DNA of 64,000 nt from Xanthobacter aminoxidans (GCF_023571765.1 NZ_JAMJXC010000006.1:124001-188000), one strand, 5' to 3'; counted from the stretch's first letter, positions 1 to 10,987 are shown. Notes: generated from the letters alone by a model not told the origin. Program-made: numbers and translations.

Positions 1-509
1 TGGTGAACTCGGCCGGCATCGCCCGCGACATTCCGGCGTTCGACACGAGCGTGGAGCTGTTCCGCAAGGTGCTGGACATCAACCTCGTCGGCAGCTTCGT
101 CGTGGCGCGGGAGGCGGCGAAGGCCATGCGGGAGACGGGCGGCGGCTCCATCGTCAACATCGCCTCGATCTCCGCTTTGCGCGGCAATCTCGGCCGCTCC
201 GCCTATGGCGCCTCCAAGGGCGGCGTGATGACGCTGACGAAGATCCTCGCGGTGGAATTCGCGCCGCTGGGCATCCGTGTGAATGCGGTGGCGCCCGGCC
301 CCATCGAGACGCCGCTGGTGCGCGAACTGCTGACGGCCGAGACCCGCGCCGCGTGGCTGAAGACCCTGCCGCTCCGCCGCAACGGCACGCCGCAGGAGGT
401 GTGCGGCGCCATCTCCTTCCTGCTGGACGAGCGGGTGTCGTCCTACGTCACCGGCGAGACCATCGCCGTGGACGGCGGCTTCTCGGCGGGTGGTCTCATC
501 AACGTGTGA
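1..509 (+). CDS. SDR family oxidoreductase, C-terminal part (cut by window start)
   Basis: This is the C-terminal ~169 residues of a classical short-chain dehydrogenase/reductase; the N-terminal Rossmann glycine motif lies upstream of the window. Visible family features are the NSAG segment (the NNAG motif), the catalytic Ser region (SIVNIASIS), the YGASK active-site Tyr-Lys pair, the PGPIETP segment after it, and the C-terminal VTGETIAVDGGF typical of FabG/glucose-dehydrogenase-like SDRs. It ends 112 bp before glpD and is read in the same direction. A role in polyol or sugar-alcohol oxidation alongside glycerol use is possible but is only inferred from the neighbours. The exact substrate cannot be told from sequence. 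Confidence 0.9.
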   Translation, partial: VNSAGIARDIPAFDTSVELFRKVLDINLVGSFVVAREAAKAMRETGGGSIVNIASISALRGNLGRSAYGASKGGVMTLTKILAVEFAPLGIRVNAVAPGPIETPLVRELLTAETRAAWLKTLPLRRNGTPQEVCGAISFLLDERVSSYVTGETIAVDGGFSAGGLINV

Positions 510-621
510 GGCGGTGGGGAACCTGCTCCTCCACATGGATCGGCGATGCAGCCGTTGACCTGCCGCAGGTCTCGGGCATCGTCTGGCGGAGCGAACCGAT
601 TCCCGGTGCCGGGAGGCCGAG

Positions 622-2130
622 ATGGAGGAGAGCGGTCAGGTCTTCGACCTCGCCATCGTCGGCGGCGGCATCAATGGCTGCGGCATCGCCCGTGATGCCG
701 TGGGGCGCGGCCTCAGCGTGGTGCTGTTCGAGAAGGGGGACCTTGCCTCCGGCACCTCCTCCGCCTCCACCAAGCTGATCCACGGCGGCCTGCGCTATCT
801 CGAATATTACGAGTTCCGCCTTGTGCGCGAGGCGCTGGCCGAGCGGGAGGTGCTGTGGGGCATCGCCCCGCACATCGTCTGGCCCCTGCGCTTCGTGCTG
901 CCGCATCATCCGGGCCTGCGCCCGGCGTGGATGCTGCGGCTCGGCCTGTGGCTCTACGACCATATCGGCGGCCGTCGCCTGCTGCCGCCCACCCGCACGC
1001 TGGACCTGCGGCACGATCCCGCCGGCCAGCCATTGCGGCCCGGCTATGGCCGGGCTTTCGAATATTCCGACTGCTGGGTGGAGGATGCGCGCCTCGTGGT
1101 GCTCAACGCCCGCGACGCAGCCGACCGGGGCGCTGCCATCCGCCCGCGCACGCGCGTCACCAGTGCACGGCGGGAGGCGGGCCTGTGGGTGATCGAGAGC
1201 GACCATGAGGGCCGGTCCGAGACGGTGAAGGCGCGGGCGCTGGTGGATGCGGCCGGCCCCTGGGCGGGCGAGGTGCTCGACGTGCTGAAGACCGGCCGGG
1301 GCGAGGCACACGCGCCGCTCCGCCTCGTGCAGGGCAGTCACATCGTGGTGCCGCGGCTTTATGCGCACGAGCGCTGCTACATCTTCCAGAATGCGGACGG
1401 CCGCATCATCTTCGCCATCCCCTATGAGGGCGATTTCACCCTCATCGGCACCACCGACCGGGATTTTTCAGGCCATCCCGAGGACGTGCATGCGACGCCG
1501 GAGGAGGTGGCCTATCTGTGCGCGGCGGCGAGCGAATATTTCGCCGCCACCATCGCCCCGGAGCAGGTGGTGTGGACCTATTCCGGCGTGCGCGCCCTCT
1601 ATGACGACGGCGCCGGGGCCGCCCAGTCGGCGACGCGGGACTATGTGCTCGCCCTCGATGCGCCGGAGGAGGGGGCGCCGCTCCTCACCGTGTTCGGCGG
1701 CAAGATCACCACCTATCGCCGGCTGGCGGAGGCGGCGCTGACGCGGCTTGCGCCGCACTTTCCCCATCTCGGCGCGCCCTTCACCGCAACCGCACCGCTG
1801 CCCGGCGGGGATTTCCCCCGGCAGGGCTACGAGACGCTTGTGCGCGCCCTGCGCGGTGCTTTCCCGGCGCTCGATCCCGCCCTGCTGGCGCGGCTCGCGC
1901 GGGCCTATGGCACGGCGGCCTTCCAGGTGCTGGAGGGCGTCACCGATGAGGACGACCTCGGCGACTGGTTCGGCGCGCACCTGTGCGCCCGCGAGGTGGA
2001 CTATCTGATGGACCGGGAATGGGCGCTGACCGCCGCCGACGTGCTGTGGCGGCGCTCCAAGCTCGGCCTGCGCACCGCGCCGCATGCGGTGGAGGCGCTC
2101 GACGCCTATATGGCGGCGCGACGCGCCTGA
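622..2130 (+). CDS. glpD: Glycerol-3-phosphate dehydrogenase (aerobic, FAD-dependent)
   Basis: GlpD oxidises sn-glycerol 3-phosphate to dihydroxyacetone phosphate at the inner membrane and passes electrons to quinone. The 502-residue product has the normal family length. Near the N-terminus it has the FAD-binding motif DLAIVGGGINGCGIARD, followed by the GTSSASTKLIHGGLRYLE segment conserved in GlpD. Further on are IGTTDRDF and, at the end of the oxidase domain, FGGKITTYRRLAE, then a C-terminal helical domain. The ATG is preceded by GGGAGG at good spacing. glpK starts 21 bp after its stop, so the two form a glycerol catabolic operon. No glpR or glpF is visible in the window. Confidence 0.97.
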   Translation: MEESGQVFDLAIVGGGINGCGIARDAVGRGLSVVLFEKGDLASGTSSASTKLIHGGLRYLEYYEFRLVREALAEREVLWGIAPHIVWPLRFVLPHHPGLRPAWMLRLGLWLYDHIGGRRLLPPTRTLDLRHDPAGQPLRPGYGRAFEYSDCWVEDARLVVLNARDAADRGAAIRPRTRVTSARREAGLWVIESDHEGRSETVKARALVDAAGPWAGEVLDVLKTGRGEAHAPLRLVQGSHIVVPRLYAHERCYIFQNADGRIIFAIPYEGDFTLIGTTDRDFSGHPEDVHATPEEVAYLCAAASEYFAATIAPEQVVWTYSGVRALYDDGAGAAQSATRDYVLALDAPEEGAPLLTVFGGKITTYRRLAEAALTRLAPHFPHLGAPFTATAPLPGGDFPRQGYETLVRALRGAFPALDPALLARLARAYGTAAFQVLEGVTDEDDLGDWFGAHLCAREVDYLMDREWALTAADVLWRRSKLGLRTAPHAVEALDAYMAARRA

Positions 2131-2151
2131 AACAGAACAAGGGAGGACGCC

Positions 2152-3639
<1,488 letters not shown>

Positions 3640-3688
3640 GGACGCGGGGTTCGGGATTGACCTTGCCGGCACGTCGGCGCCGAATTGA

Positions 3689-4387
<699 letters not shown>

Positions 4388-4425
4388 CTGGCTGCCGTCC
4401 CTGCGGAGAAGTTCGGCCGCCCGCC

Positions 4426-4986
4426 TCAGCGGGCGAGGGCGACCTGCTGGCCGGTCTCGGCGATGGTGCCGACGTAATGGTTGGGGCCATCCGGCTGGAG
4501 CCGGACAGTGACCTTGCCCTGATGGTTCTGCAGCACGATGTCCGAGCCCATCATGTCCCAGCCCTTGGTCATGAAGATCTCGCTGGGGCAGGAGACGTCG
4601 GCCTGGGCGGAAAGGCCGCTGAGGCCGCGGTCGGTGCCGAGGCGCACCGGGCAGGAGGCCTTGCCGCCATCCCACGAGAAGCTCCAGGCGCCGGAAACCT
4701 GTTCCTTGGCCGCGCTGGGGGCGAAGGCGGTGGCGCCGGGATTGGCCGGAGGCGGCGTGAGGGGCACGTTGGAAGCGGTGGTGCGCGGCGTGATGGCGCC
4801 GGTGGCGGTATCGGCCGCAGCGGTGGACACGTTGCCGGGCACGGGCGAGGATTCGACCGCACCCGTCGGCGCCGTGAGCACGCGATTGGCCGCCATGGCG
4901 GACGGCTTCGCCCCGAAGCCGTCAAGCTCCGTGCTGCACCCGCCGAGGGCCAGCGCCAGAGCCGCCGAAACCAGAACCACCTTCAT
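4426..4986 (-). CDS. Omp19/AprI-Inh family protease-inhibitor lipoprotein
   Basis: This 186-residue protein has a lipoprotein signal peptide ending in LALGGC, so Cys17 would be lipidated and the protein anchored in the outer membrane or periplasm. A Pro/Ala/Thr-rich linker of about 80 residues follows. The C-terminal ~90 residues form an AprI/Inh-type domain (GAWSFSWDGGKASCPVRL, then DVSCPSEIF and TVRLQPDGPNHYVG) with the two conserved cysteines. The layout matches Brucella Omp19, which inhibits proteases. It is convergent with bluB and transcribed alone. The family call is firm; the target protease is unknown. Confidence 0.85.
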   Translation of the reverse strand: MKVVLVSAALALALGGCSTELDGFGAKPSAMAANRVLTAPTGAVESSPVPGNVSTAAADTATGAITPRTTASNVPLTPPPANPGATAFAPSAAKEQVSGAWSFSWDGGKASCPVRLGTDRGLSGLSAQADVSCPSEIFMTKGWDMMGSDIVLQNHQGKVTVRLQPDGPNHYVGTIAETGQQVALAR

Positions 4987-5287
4987 CCATTGTTCTCCGG
5001 ACGTGTCCGCAACCTAGCGCCTTCACGCGAAAACCGCCACCCGCCCCTGAGTGGCTCGCACGGGACGCATCGACGTTCGGACCACAGCTGACAGGCGCGA
5101 ACCCTAGCCGGCTGCGGGTAAACGCACCCTTTCGTGAGATCGTGGCAGCAGCAAGGCTGGTGATGTATCAAGATACCGTTTCGCGGCGGCGGATGGACGC
5201 GATGGTTAAGGCGGTTTAATCACCGGCGCACCTTGCGGCACGCTCTTCCGCGCCCTTTTCCCGTCCTTGCCTTGCTCGGAGCTTTCC
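4987..5287. other. Intergenic region, no gene seen
   Basis: This 301-bp divergent intergenic stretch lies between the Omp19-like lipoprotein gene (minus) and an SDR gene (plus) and must hold both promoters. I see no convincing -35/-10 pair, RNA gene or repeat. Only the GGAG ribosome-binding site at 5277-5281 before the SDR start can be placed. Confidence 0.5.
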
Positions 5288-6061
5288 ATGGCCATGCTCG
5301 ATCCCCGCACGCTGACCCTCGTCGTGACCGGCGCCACCTCGGGCATCGGCGCCGCCACCGTCCGCCGCTTTGCGAGCGCGGGATCGAAGGTGGTGGCCGT
5401 GGGCCGCCGGGCCGACCGGCTGGAAGGTCTCAAGGCCGAGTTCGGCGACCTCATCCTCCCGTTGGAGCTTGATGTGCGCGACGAGAAGGCGACGTTCGAC
5501 GCCTTCTCCAGCCTGCCGGCGCCGTTCGCCGACTATAACATCGTCTTCGCCAATGCCGGCCTCGCGCTCGGGCTCGAGCCCGCCCAGAAGGCGGACCTGG
5601 ACGAGTGGAAGACCATGGTGGAGACCAACATCACGGGCATGCTCACCACCGTGCGCGCGAGCCTGCCGGCCATGGTGGCGCGCAAGGAGGGGCATGTGGT
5701 GTTCACCGGCTCCGTCGCCGGCGACTACCCCTATTTCGGCGGCAACGTCTACGGCGCCACCAAGGCCTTCGTGAAGCAGTTCTCCCTGAATTTGTGGGCG
5801 GATGTGGCCGGCACCGGGGTGCGCGTCACCAACATCGAGCCGGGCCTCGTGGAGACGGAATTCTCCGTGGTCCGCTTCTCCGGCGACAAGGGCAAGGCGG
5901 ATCAGGTCTATGCCGGCTATACGCCCATGACCGGCGAGGACATTGCCGAGCAGGTGTATTTCGCCTGCACCATGCCCCGCCACGTCAACATCAACCGCAT
6001 CCAGTGCATGGCCGGCCAGCAGACCTTCAACGGGCTGACCGTGCGGCGCGATCCGGCCTGA
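5288..6061 (+). CDS. SDR family NADP-dependent oxidoreductase (YdfG-like)
   Basis: A 257-residue classical short-chain dehydrogenase. It has the cofactor motif TGATSGIGAATVRRF followed by an Arg-rich turn (GRRADR) that favours NADP. The NAG motif (FANAGLAL), catalytic Ser (FTGSVAG) and the YGATKAF Tyr-Lys pair are all present. The C-terminus (MPRHVNINRIQCMAGQQTFNG) resembles E. coli YdfG, which acts on serine and 3-hydroxy acids such as malonic semialdehyde adducts. I chose ATG 5288 because GGAG sits seven bases upstream; an in-frame TTG at 5267 would add seven residues without a ribosome-binding site. The substrate is inferred only from similarity. Confidence 0.85.
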   Translation: MAMLDPRTLTLVVTGATSGIGAATVRRFASAGSKVVAVGRRADRLEGLKAEFGDLILPLELDVRDEKATFDAFSSLPAPFADYNIVFANAGLALGLEPAQKADLDEWKTMVETNITGMLTTVRASLPAMVARKEGHVVFTGSVAGDYPYFGGNVYGATKAFVKQFSLNLWADVAGTGVRVTNIEPGLVETEFSVVRFSGDKGKADQVYAGYTPMTGEDIAEQVYFACTMPRHVNINRIQCMAGQQTFNGLTVRRDPA

Positions 6062-6146
6062 GGACGGTCGGCTCGGGGGAAATCGGGTGGCCGGCGCTTG
6101 CGGCGCCTGCTGAGATGGGCAACGCTCGATCAGAAGGAGACGTGCC

Positions 6147-7076
6147 GTGCTGGCGCTCGATGCCCCCGATCTCATCCTGTCCGCGGCGGCGCCGACGCTG
6201 ACGGCGACGCCTGCCGCGCAGCTCGACATCGCCGCCCGCGACTATGACGTGGTGCGCCGGGCGGTGGAGTACATCTCCTGCAACGTGCGGCGGCAGCCAG
6301 AGGTGGAGGAGATCGCCGCCGCCACGGGCGTTTCCGCCCGCGCGCTCACCGACCTGTTCCGCCGCTGGTGCGGCCTCACGCCCAAGGCGTTCCTGCAGGC
6401 TGTGACGCTCGACCGCGCCCGGCGCATCGTCGCCGAATGCCCCAACGTGCTCGATGCCGCGCTGGAGCTGGGTCTCTCCGGTCCCGGACGGCTGCACGAT
6501 CTGTTCGTGGTGCATGAGGCCATGTCGCCGGGGGAGTGGAAGACCGGCGGCGCAGGCCTCGTCATCCGCTTCGGTTTCCATCCGTCCCCGTTCGGGCAGG
6601 CGCTGGCCATGTCCACGCCGCGCGGCCTGTGCGGCCTCGCTTTCGCGGATCTGGGGGAGGAGGCGGCCGCGCTCGCCGACATGCGCTCGCGCTGGCCCAA
6701 CGCCACCTATGTGGAAGAGCCCGCCGCCACCGCGCCGCTGGTGGCGCAGATCTTCGATCCCGCCTCCTGCCGGGGCGACCAGCCCCTGCGCATCGTCTTC
6801 ATCGGCACGGATTTCGAGATCAGGGTGTGGGAGACGCTGCTGCGCATCCCCATGGGCCGGGCCACCACCTATTCCACCATCGCCGAGCACGTGGGCCGGC
6901 CCAAGGCGGCGCGGGCGGTGGGCGCGGCTATCGGCAAGAACCCCATCTCCTTCGTGGTGCCCTGCCACCGCGTCATCGGCAAGAGCGGCGACCTCACCGG
7001 CTACCACTGGGGCCTGACGCGCAAGCGCGCCATACTCGGTTGGGAAGCCGCGAAGGTGGAGCCCAAGGCGGAGTGA
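6147..7076 (+). CDS. Ada-like AraC-type regulator / methylated-DNA-cysteine methyltransferase
   Basis: This 309-residue protein joins an AraC-type helix-turn-helix domain (residues ~25-125) to an O6-alkylguanine-DNA alkyltransferase domain (residues ~130-305). The acceptor site PCHRV places the methyl-accepting cysteine at about residue 273, and the recognition helix region GRATTYSTIAEHVGRPKAARAVG precedes it. It should repair O6-methylguanine and may activate its own or other repair genes. It lacks the N-terminal zinc domain (AdaA) that in E. coli Ada senses methylphosphotriesters, so any signal sensing must differ. The GTG start follows AAGGAG. Confidence 0.9.
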   Translation: MLALDAPDLILSAAAPTLTATPAAQLDIAARDYDVVRRAVEYISCNVRRQPEVEEIAAATGVSARALTDLFRRWCGLTPKAFLQAVTLDRARRIVAECPNVLDAALELGLSGPGRLHDLFVVHEAMSPGEWKTGGAGLVIRFGFHPSPFGQALAMSTPRGLCGLAFADLGEEAAALADMRSRWPNATYVEEPAATAPLVAQIFDPASCRGDQPLRIVFIGTDFEIRVWETLLRIPMGRATTYSTIAEHVGRPKAARAVGAAIGKNPISFVVPCHRVIGKSGDLTGYHWGLTRKRAILGWEAAKVEPKAE

Positions 7077-7085
7077 AGGGCGGGC

Positions 7086-7367
7086 TCAGGCCCGCCGCTT
7101 TGCCTTCACATAGGCCTTGAGCACGTTCTGCATCTGGGTGAGGTGCCCCTTGCCCTTTGCTTCTTCGAAGAAAAAGTCGAACACTTCGGGGTCGAGCTTG
7201 AGGTGGACCGACCGCGGCTTGCGGGGCGGTTCGATCTTCGCTTCGGCCCAGAAGTCCGGGCCGAGGCTCTCGCCTTCGGGGGCGTTCGGATCGTGGTGAA
7301 GCTCACCCCTTTCCTTCATCTTCCGGATTTCCGCGAGCGAGGCTCGCTTGATATTGGGATCGCTCAT
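7086..7367 (-). CDS. brnA: BrnA family antitoxin
   Basis: A 93-residue protein with the BrnA antitoxin layout: a charged N-terminal region that wraps the toxin, and a C-terminal ribbon-helix-helix-like DNA-binding part (RSVHLKLDPEVFDFFFEEAKGKGHLTQMQNVLKAYV). I chose the ATG at 7367, preceded by GGGGAGG; the same frame is open upstream but that part overlaps the toxin and is not BrnA-like. The gene overlaps the 3' end of brnT, the usual toxin-first order of brnTA, which fits translational coupling. BrnA normally represses the operon together with BrnT. Confidence 0.85.
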   Translation of the reverse strand: MSDPNIKRASLAEIRKMKERGELHHDPNAPEGESLGPDFWAEAKIEPPRKPRSVHLKLDPEVFDFFFEEAKGKGHLTQMQNVLKAYVKAKRRA

Positions 7368-7605
7368 GGCGACCTCCCCTCCAAGCGGTGATGAGCCGGA
7401 TGCAGCTCTCCCGCTCCGTGTAAACGACAACGAAACAATCGTCTTCGACCATGCCGATGGAGATCTTGCGTTCCTCGCCATAGTCCTTTCGATCGTCGAT
7501 TCGCGTCAGGACAGGCCCGTCGAAAATCAGAGCGGCGTAGAGGAGGTCAACTGAGCGCTTTTGTTTGACTTCCTGGCGTTTGGATTCGTCCCACTCAAGG
7601 TCCAT
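7303..7605 (-). CDS. brnT: BrnT family toxin (ribonuclease)
   Basis: A 100-residue protein of the BrnT family, RelE-fold ribonucleases that stop translation when not bound by BrnA. Family features are the N-terminal FEWDE-like segment (LEWDESKRQEVKQKRSVD), the central YGEERKISIGMVEDDCFVVVYTER strand region, and the C-terminal IRLITAWRGGRHERSQY with the conserved Arg and Tyr. The last ~20 codons overlap the start of brnA, so the end of BrnT is somewhat longer than usual. The type II system is probably chromosomal and stress-linked. Confidence 0.85.
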   Translation of the reverse strand: MDLEWDESKRQEVKQKRSVDLLYAALIFDGPVLTRIDDRKDYGEERKISIGMVEDDCFVVVYTERESCIRLITAWRGGRHERSQYQASLARGNPEDEGKG

Positions 7606-7720
7606 GGAGTCGAAGTCCCTGTTAAGTTTTGATCATTCATGGGTCTCCTTCTCCTCAATGAGCTGCGAGACGCCGCAACTCACAAAGTCTACTCGGAGCT
7701 GCAAACCCGCAGCTCCAGTC

Positions 7721-7742
7721 AGTGTACAAAAAAGTGTACACT
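7721..7742. promoter_or_regulatory. Palindromic site upstream of brnTA, possible operator
   Basis: AGTGTACA (7721-7728) is followed four bases later by AGTGTACACT (7733-7742), which is a perfect 10-bp palindrome, so one whole dyad and an extra half site lie side by side. The site is about 115 bp upstream of brnT in a 186-bp gap between hemH and brnT. An operator for BrnA/BrnT autoregulation is possible; the distance is rather large, so this is only a suggestion. Confidence 0.35.
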
Positions 7743-7791
7743 AAGCAAGTGGTTTATCAGCCGTTGGCGCGGCTGCGCCGTTGTCCTGGCT

Positions 7792-8862
7792 TCACCCCAC
7801 CCAGCCCTTGAGTTCCCGCTCCACCACGGTCTTCAGCACCCGCATGCCCTCATCGCCGGCATTGAGGCAGGGGATGGCGGCGAATTTCTCGCCGCCGGCG
7901 TGCTCGAAGATCTCGCGGTTCTCGACGCCGATCTCCTCCAGCGTCTCCAGGCAGTCGGCGACGAAGCCGGGGTTGAACACGGCGAGCCGCTTCACACCAC
8001 TCTCGGCCAAGGCCTTCACCGTCTCGTCCGTATAGGGCTTCAGCCATTCCTCGCGGCCGAAGCGGGACTGGAAGGTGAGGCGAAAGCGCTTTTCGTCCAT
8101 GCCGAGGCGCGCGCGCAGCAGGCGGGCGGTCTTGGCGCACTGGCAGTGGTAGGGGTCGCCCTTGAGCAGATAGGACTTCGGCACGCCGTGGAAGGAGGCG
8201 AGGATCACCTCCGGCTCGAAGTCCAGCGCCGCCAGATGCCGCTCCAGATCGCGCGCTACCGCATCGATATAGACCGGATCATCGTGCCAGGGCGGCGCGA
8301 CGCGCAGGGTCGGCTGCCAGCGCATCTCCTTCAGCGCATCGAAGGCCTTGTCGCAGACGGTGGCCGAGGTGGCGGCGGCATATTGCGGATAGAGCGGCAC
8401 CAGCAGGATGCGCTCGCAACCCTGCGCCTGGAGCGCGGCGAGGCGCTCGGCGATGGGCGGCTTGCCGTAGCGCATGGCGAAATCCACCACGATGCGCTCA
8501 TCGATGCCGGCGAAATGGGCGGCGAGCTTTTCGGCCTGGTCGCGGGTGATGGTCTTGAGCGGGCCTTCGTTGCGCTCATTGTTCCAGATGCTGGCATAGT
8601 CGCGGCCCTTGGGGCCTGGGCGCTTGGTGAGGATGATGGCGTTGAGCACGAACCACCACAGCGCCCGGTTCACCTCGATCACCCGCCGGTCCCAGAGGAA
8701 TTCCTTCAGATAGGCGCGCATGGACCAGTAATCCGTCGCCTCCGGCGTGCCGAGATTGACGATGAGCACGCCGACGCGCCCGAACGCCACCTTGGGGTGG
8801 TCGGTGGGGAGTTTTTGGGGACGATGGGCGGCATCGGGAGAGAAGGCGGGAGCGTCGATCAT
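7792..8862 (-). CDS. hemH: Ferrochelatase
   Basis: HemH inserts Fe(II) into protoporphyrin IX, the last step of heme synthesis. The protein has 356 residues from the chosen start. It shows VGVLIVNLGTPEATDY at the N-terminus, the catalytic-histidine segment ILASFHGVPKSYLLKGDPYHCQC, and LTFQSRFGREEWLKPYT near the C-terminus, all standard for ferrochelatase. I chose ATG 8862, preceded by GAGGACCTG; the frame is open for 27 more codons upstream but they are low-complexity and lack a ribosome-binding site. The gene is transcribed alone, downstream of tRNA-Val. Confidence 0.95.
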   Translation of the reverse strand: MIDAPAFSPDAAHRPQKLPTDHPKVAFGRVGVLIVNLGTPEATDYWSMRAYLKEFLWDRRVIEVNRALWWFVLNAIILTKRPGPKGRDYASIWNNERNEGPLKTITRDQAEKLAAHFAGIDERIVVDFAMRYGKPPIAERLAALQAQGCERILLVPLYPQYAAATSATVCDKAFDALKEMRWQPTLRVAPPWHDDPVYIDAVARDLERHLAALDFEPEVILASFHGVPKSYLLKGDPYHCQCAKTARLLRARLGMDEKRFRLTFQSRFGREEWLKPYTDETVKALAESGVKRLAVFNPGFVADCLETLEEIGVENREIFEHAGGEKFAAIPCLNAGDEGMRVLKTVVERELKGWVG

Positions 8863-9039
8863 CAGGTCCTCGGCTGCTGCCGGTGAGATGGCGCCTCGGC
8901 CGGGGCGCGTCAATGCGCCCGCAGGCGCCGAGCTTTTACGCAACTGCGGGCGCGCCGGATGGCCGCCCGGCGGAAACGATGATGGTCCGGACGGCTGGTG
9001 CCGCCGGACGGATCGATCGCCGGATGATGAGGTGAGGGA

Positions 9040-9114
<75 letters not shown>

Positions 9115-9200
9115 CCTCGCAGGAGCCGCCTCTATATCGGCTCGAAACGCCGGAGGCAAGGCAGGACTGTCAGAGGATATTCCGGCCTGTGGATGACTGC

Positions 9201-9563
9201 TCAGGCGGCGGTCAGCATCTTGCCCACCTCGCTCACGAGGTCGCGCAAGTGGAAGGGCTTGGACAGCACCTTGGCCTCGCTCGGCGCCTCGCCATCGGCA
9301 TTGAGGGCGACCGCGGCAAAGCCGGTGATGAACATCACCTTGAGGTCGGGGTCGAGCTCGGTGGCCCGGCGGGCCAGCTCGATGCCGTCCATCTCGGGCA
9401 TCACGATATCGGTGAGCAGCAGTTCGAACGGCTCCTCCCGCATCCGTTCATAGGCGGAGCGGCCGTTGTCGCAGGAGGCGACGGAGTAGCCCGCATTCTG
9501 GAGCGCCTTCACAAGGAAGCGGCGCATGTCGTTGTCGTCTTCAGCGAGCAGGATCTTGGCCAC
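9201..9563 (-). CDS. cpdR: Cell-cycle response regulator CpdR
   Basis: A 120-residue single-domain response regulator with no output domain. The phosphoacceptor is Asp52 in LLLTDIVMPEMDG, with the acidic pair AEDDND near the N-terminus, Thr in MFITGFA and Lys in LSKPFHL completing the receiver active site. In Caulobacter and rhizobia CpdR, when unphosphorylated, brings ClpXP to the pole to degrade CtrA and other substrates; phosphorylation by the CckA-ChpT relay turns it off. It is divergent from the N-formylglutamate amidohydrolase gene, an arrangement often seen in Rhizobiales. Confidence 0.92.
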   Translation of the reverse strand: MAKILLAEDDNDMRRFLVKALQNAGYSVASCDNGRSAYERMREEPFELLLTDIVMPEMDGIELARRATELDPDLKVMFITGFAAVALNADGEAPSEAKVLSKPFHLRDLVSEVGKMLTAA

Positions 9564-9753
9564 GCCGCTTCCCCTGATGTCATGTTCTGTCCAGCCCCGG
9601 CCGGAGCAGGGGATTCATATGACGTGTCTGCCGCATTCGGGTAAATTCGAAGTGAAAGCCGCGCCACCTCTTTCCAAAAGGTGTCCCGCCGGGCCATCAT
9701 TCCGCCGCCCGCCGGTGTGAATTCCGGAACTATTCCAAGGTGCTGGGTTCTTG

Positions 9754-10641
9754 ATGACTGCCTGCCTCGCCGACACCATTGAACCCGCATTCGAGGTGCT
9801 CACTCCGGTCGAGGCGCGCGCGCCCTTCCTCTTCAACTCCCCGCATTCCGGGCGAATCTATCCCCGCAGCTTCGTCGAGCAGACGCGCTTGGACTTTTCG
9901 ACCCTGCGCCGATCGGAAGATACGTTCGTCGATGAATTGTTCGGCGATTGCGTCGGGCTGGGCGCGCCGATGATGCGGGCGCTGTTCCCGCGCTCCTTTC
10001 TCGACCTCAACCGCGAGCCCTACGAGCTCGACCCGCGCATGTTCGACGGCCGGCTGCCGCCGTTCGCCAACACGCGGTCGATTCGCGTGTCCGGTGGCCT
10101 CGGCACCATCGCGCGGGTGGTGGGTGATGCGCAGGAGATCTATCCCCGCCGCCTCGCGGTGAACGAGGCGCTGGAGCGCATCGAGACCTTTTACAAGCCC
10201 TACCACCAGACCCTGCGCCGCCTCGTGGGGCGCATCCAGCGCGAATGGGGGATGGCGGTGCTGGTGGATTGCCACTCGATGCCATCCACTTCCGCACGGG
10301 ACGAGGTGGCGCGCGCCGATTTCGTCATCGGCGACCGTTACGGCACGAGCTGCAGCGAGCTGGTCACGGACGCCATCGAGCGGTCGCTGACCGCCCGCGG
10401 CTACCGGGTGGTGCGCAACAAGCCCTATGCCGGCGGCTATATTACTGAGCACTACGGAAACCCATCCGCCGGGCTGCACGCCGTGCAGATCGAGCTCAAC
10501 CGCAGCCTCTATATGGATGAGGCCGCCTATGAGCGGAATAGCGGATTTTCCAGCGCCCAGGCCGATCTTCGGGCCCTGATGGGGGATCTGTTCATCGCGG
10601 TGTCGGAGGGCCTCGCCCCGCTCCGTGCGGCAGCTGAATGA
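9754..10641 (+). CDS. N-formylglutamate amidohydrolase
   Basis: A 295-residue protein of the N-formylglutamate amidohydrolase (HutG/FGase) family, which hydrolyses N-formyl-L-glutamate to formate and glutamate, the end step of one histidine degradation route. Characteristic segments are FLFNSPHSGRIYPRSF at the N-terminus, SFLDLNREPYELDPRMF, VDCHSMPS in the middle and VRNKPYAGGYITEHYG then VQIELNRSLYMDE near the end. I chose ATG 9754 over the adjacent TTG at 9751. No other hut genes are near; the neighbours are cpdR and hisN. Confidence 0.9.
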   Translation: MTACLADTIEPAFEVLTPVEARAPFLFNSPHSGRIYPRSFVEQTRLDFSTLRRSEDTFVDELFGDCVGLGAPMMRALFPRSFLDLNREPYELDPRMFDGRLPPFANTRSIRVSGGLGTIARVVGDAQEIYPRRLAVNEALERIETFYKPYHQTLRRLVGRIQREWGMAVLVDCHSMPSTSARDEVARADFVIGDRYGTSCSELVTDAIERSLTARGYRVVRNKPYAGGYITEHYGNPSAGLHAVQIELNRSLYMDEAAYERNSGFSSAQADLRALMGDLFIAVSEGLAPLRAAAE

Positions 10642-10883
10642 CAAAGCCCTGCATTTTTGCATAAGGTGCCTTGCGTTTTTCGTATGGCAAGGCTACCAAT
10701 TGCGCACGGTTGCCGAGGAATTACTCAGGCACCATCGAATTCCGGCCCGGGCAGGCTTCGCAACGCGAAGACGCCCGCGAGACACGGGATCGAATATGGC
10801 GGCGCAAGACCGCATCCAGGGATGGAACGAGAGGGGCCTAGACAGGGCGGCGGGTGACGGCGAATGCCGGATCGGCCAGCCCG

Positions 10884-10983
10884 AAAAAGAAAGGGGCCGT
10901 CCGCGTGAGCAGACGGCCCAAGTCTAGGGAGGAAACGCCCAAGGAGGGCAGCGACACAGCGACGCCAATCGCCGTGTCGCAAT
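10884..10983 (-). ncRNA. Small RNA, copy A, with anti-Shine-Dalgarno loops and own terminator
   Basis: The minus strand reads TTGATT (11016-11011), 17 bp, CTATTT (10993-10988), giving a good sigma-70-type promoter and a start near 10983. The ~100-nt RNA would fold into a 5' hairpin (GCGACAC...GTGTCGC), then a small hairpin GCCC-TCCTT-GGGC whose loop shows CCUCCUU. A single-stranded TTTCCTCCCTAGACTT with a second CCUCCC follows, then a GGGCCGTC/GACGGCCC terminator with CTTTCTTTTT. The CCUCC motifs are complementary to Shine-Dalgarno sequences, as in the alphaproteobacterial 'cuckoo'/aSD small RNAs (for example alpha-r14 or CcsR type). No protein frame explains the conservation with copy B. Confidence 0.75.
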
Positions 10984-10987
10984 GCAC

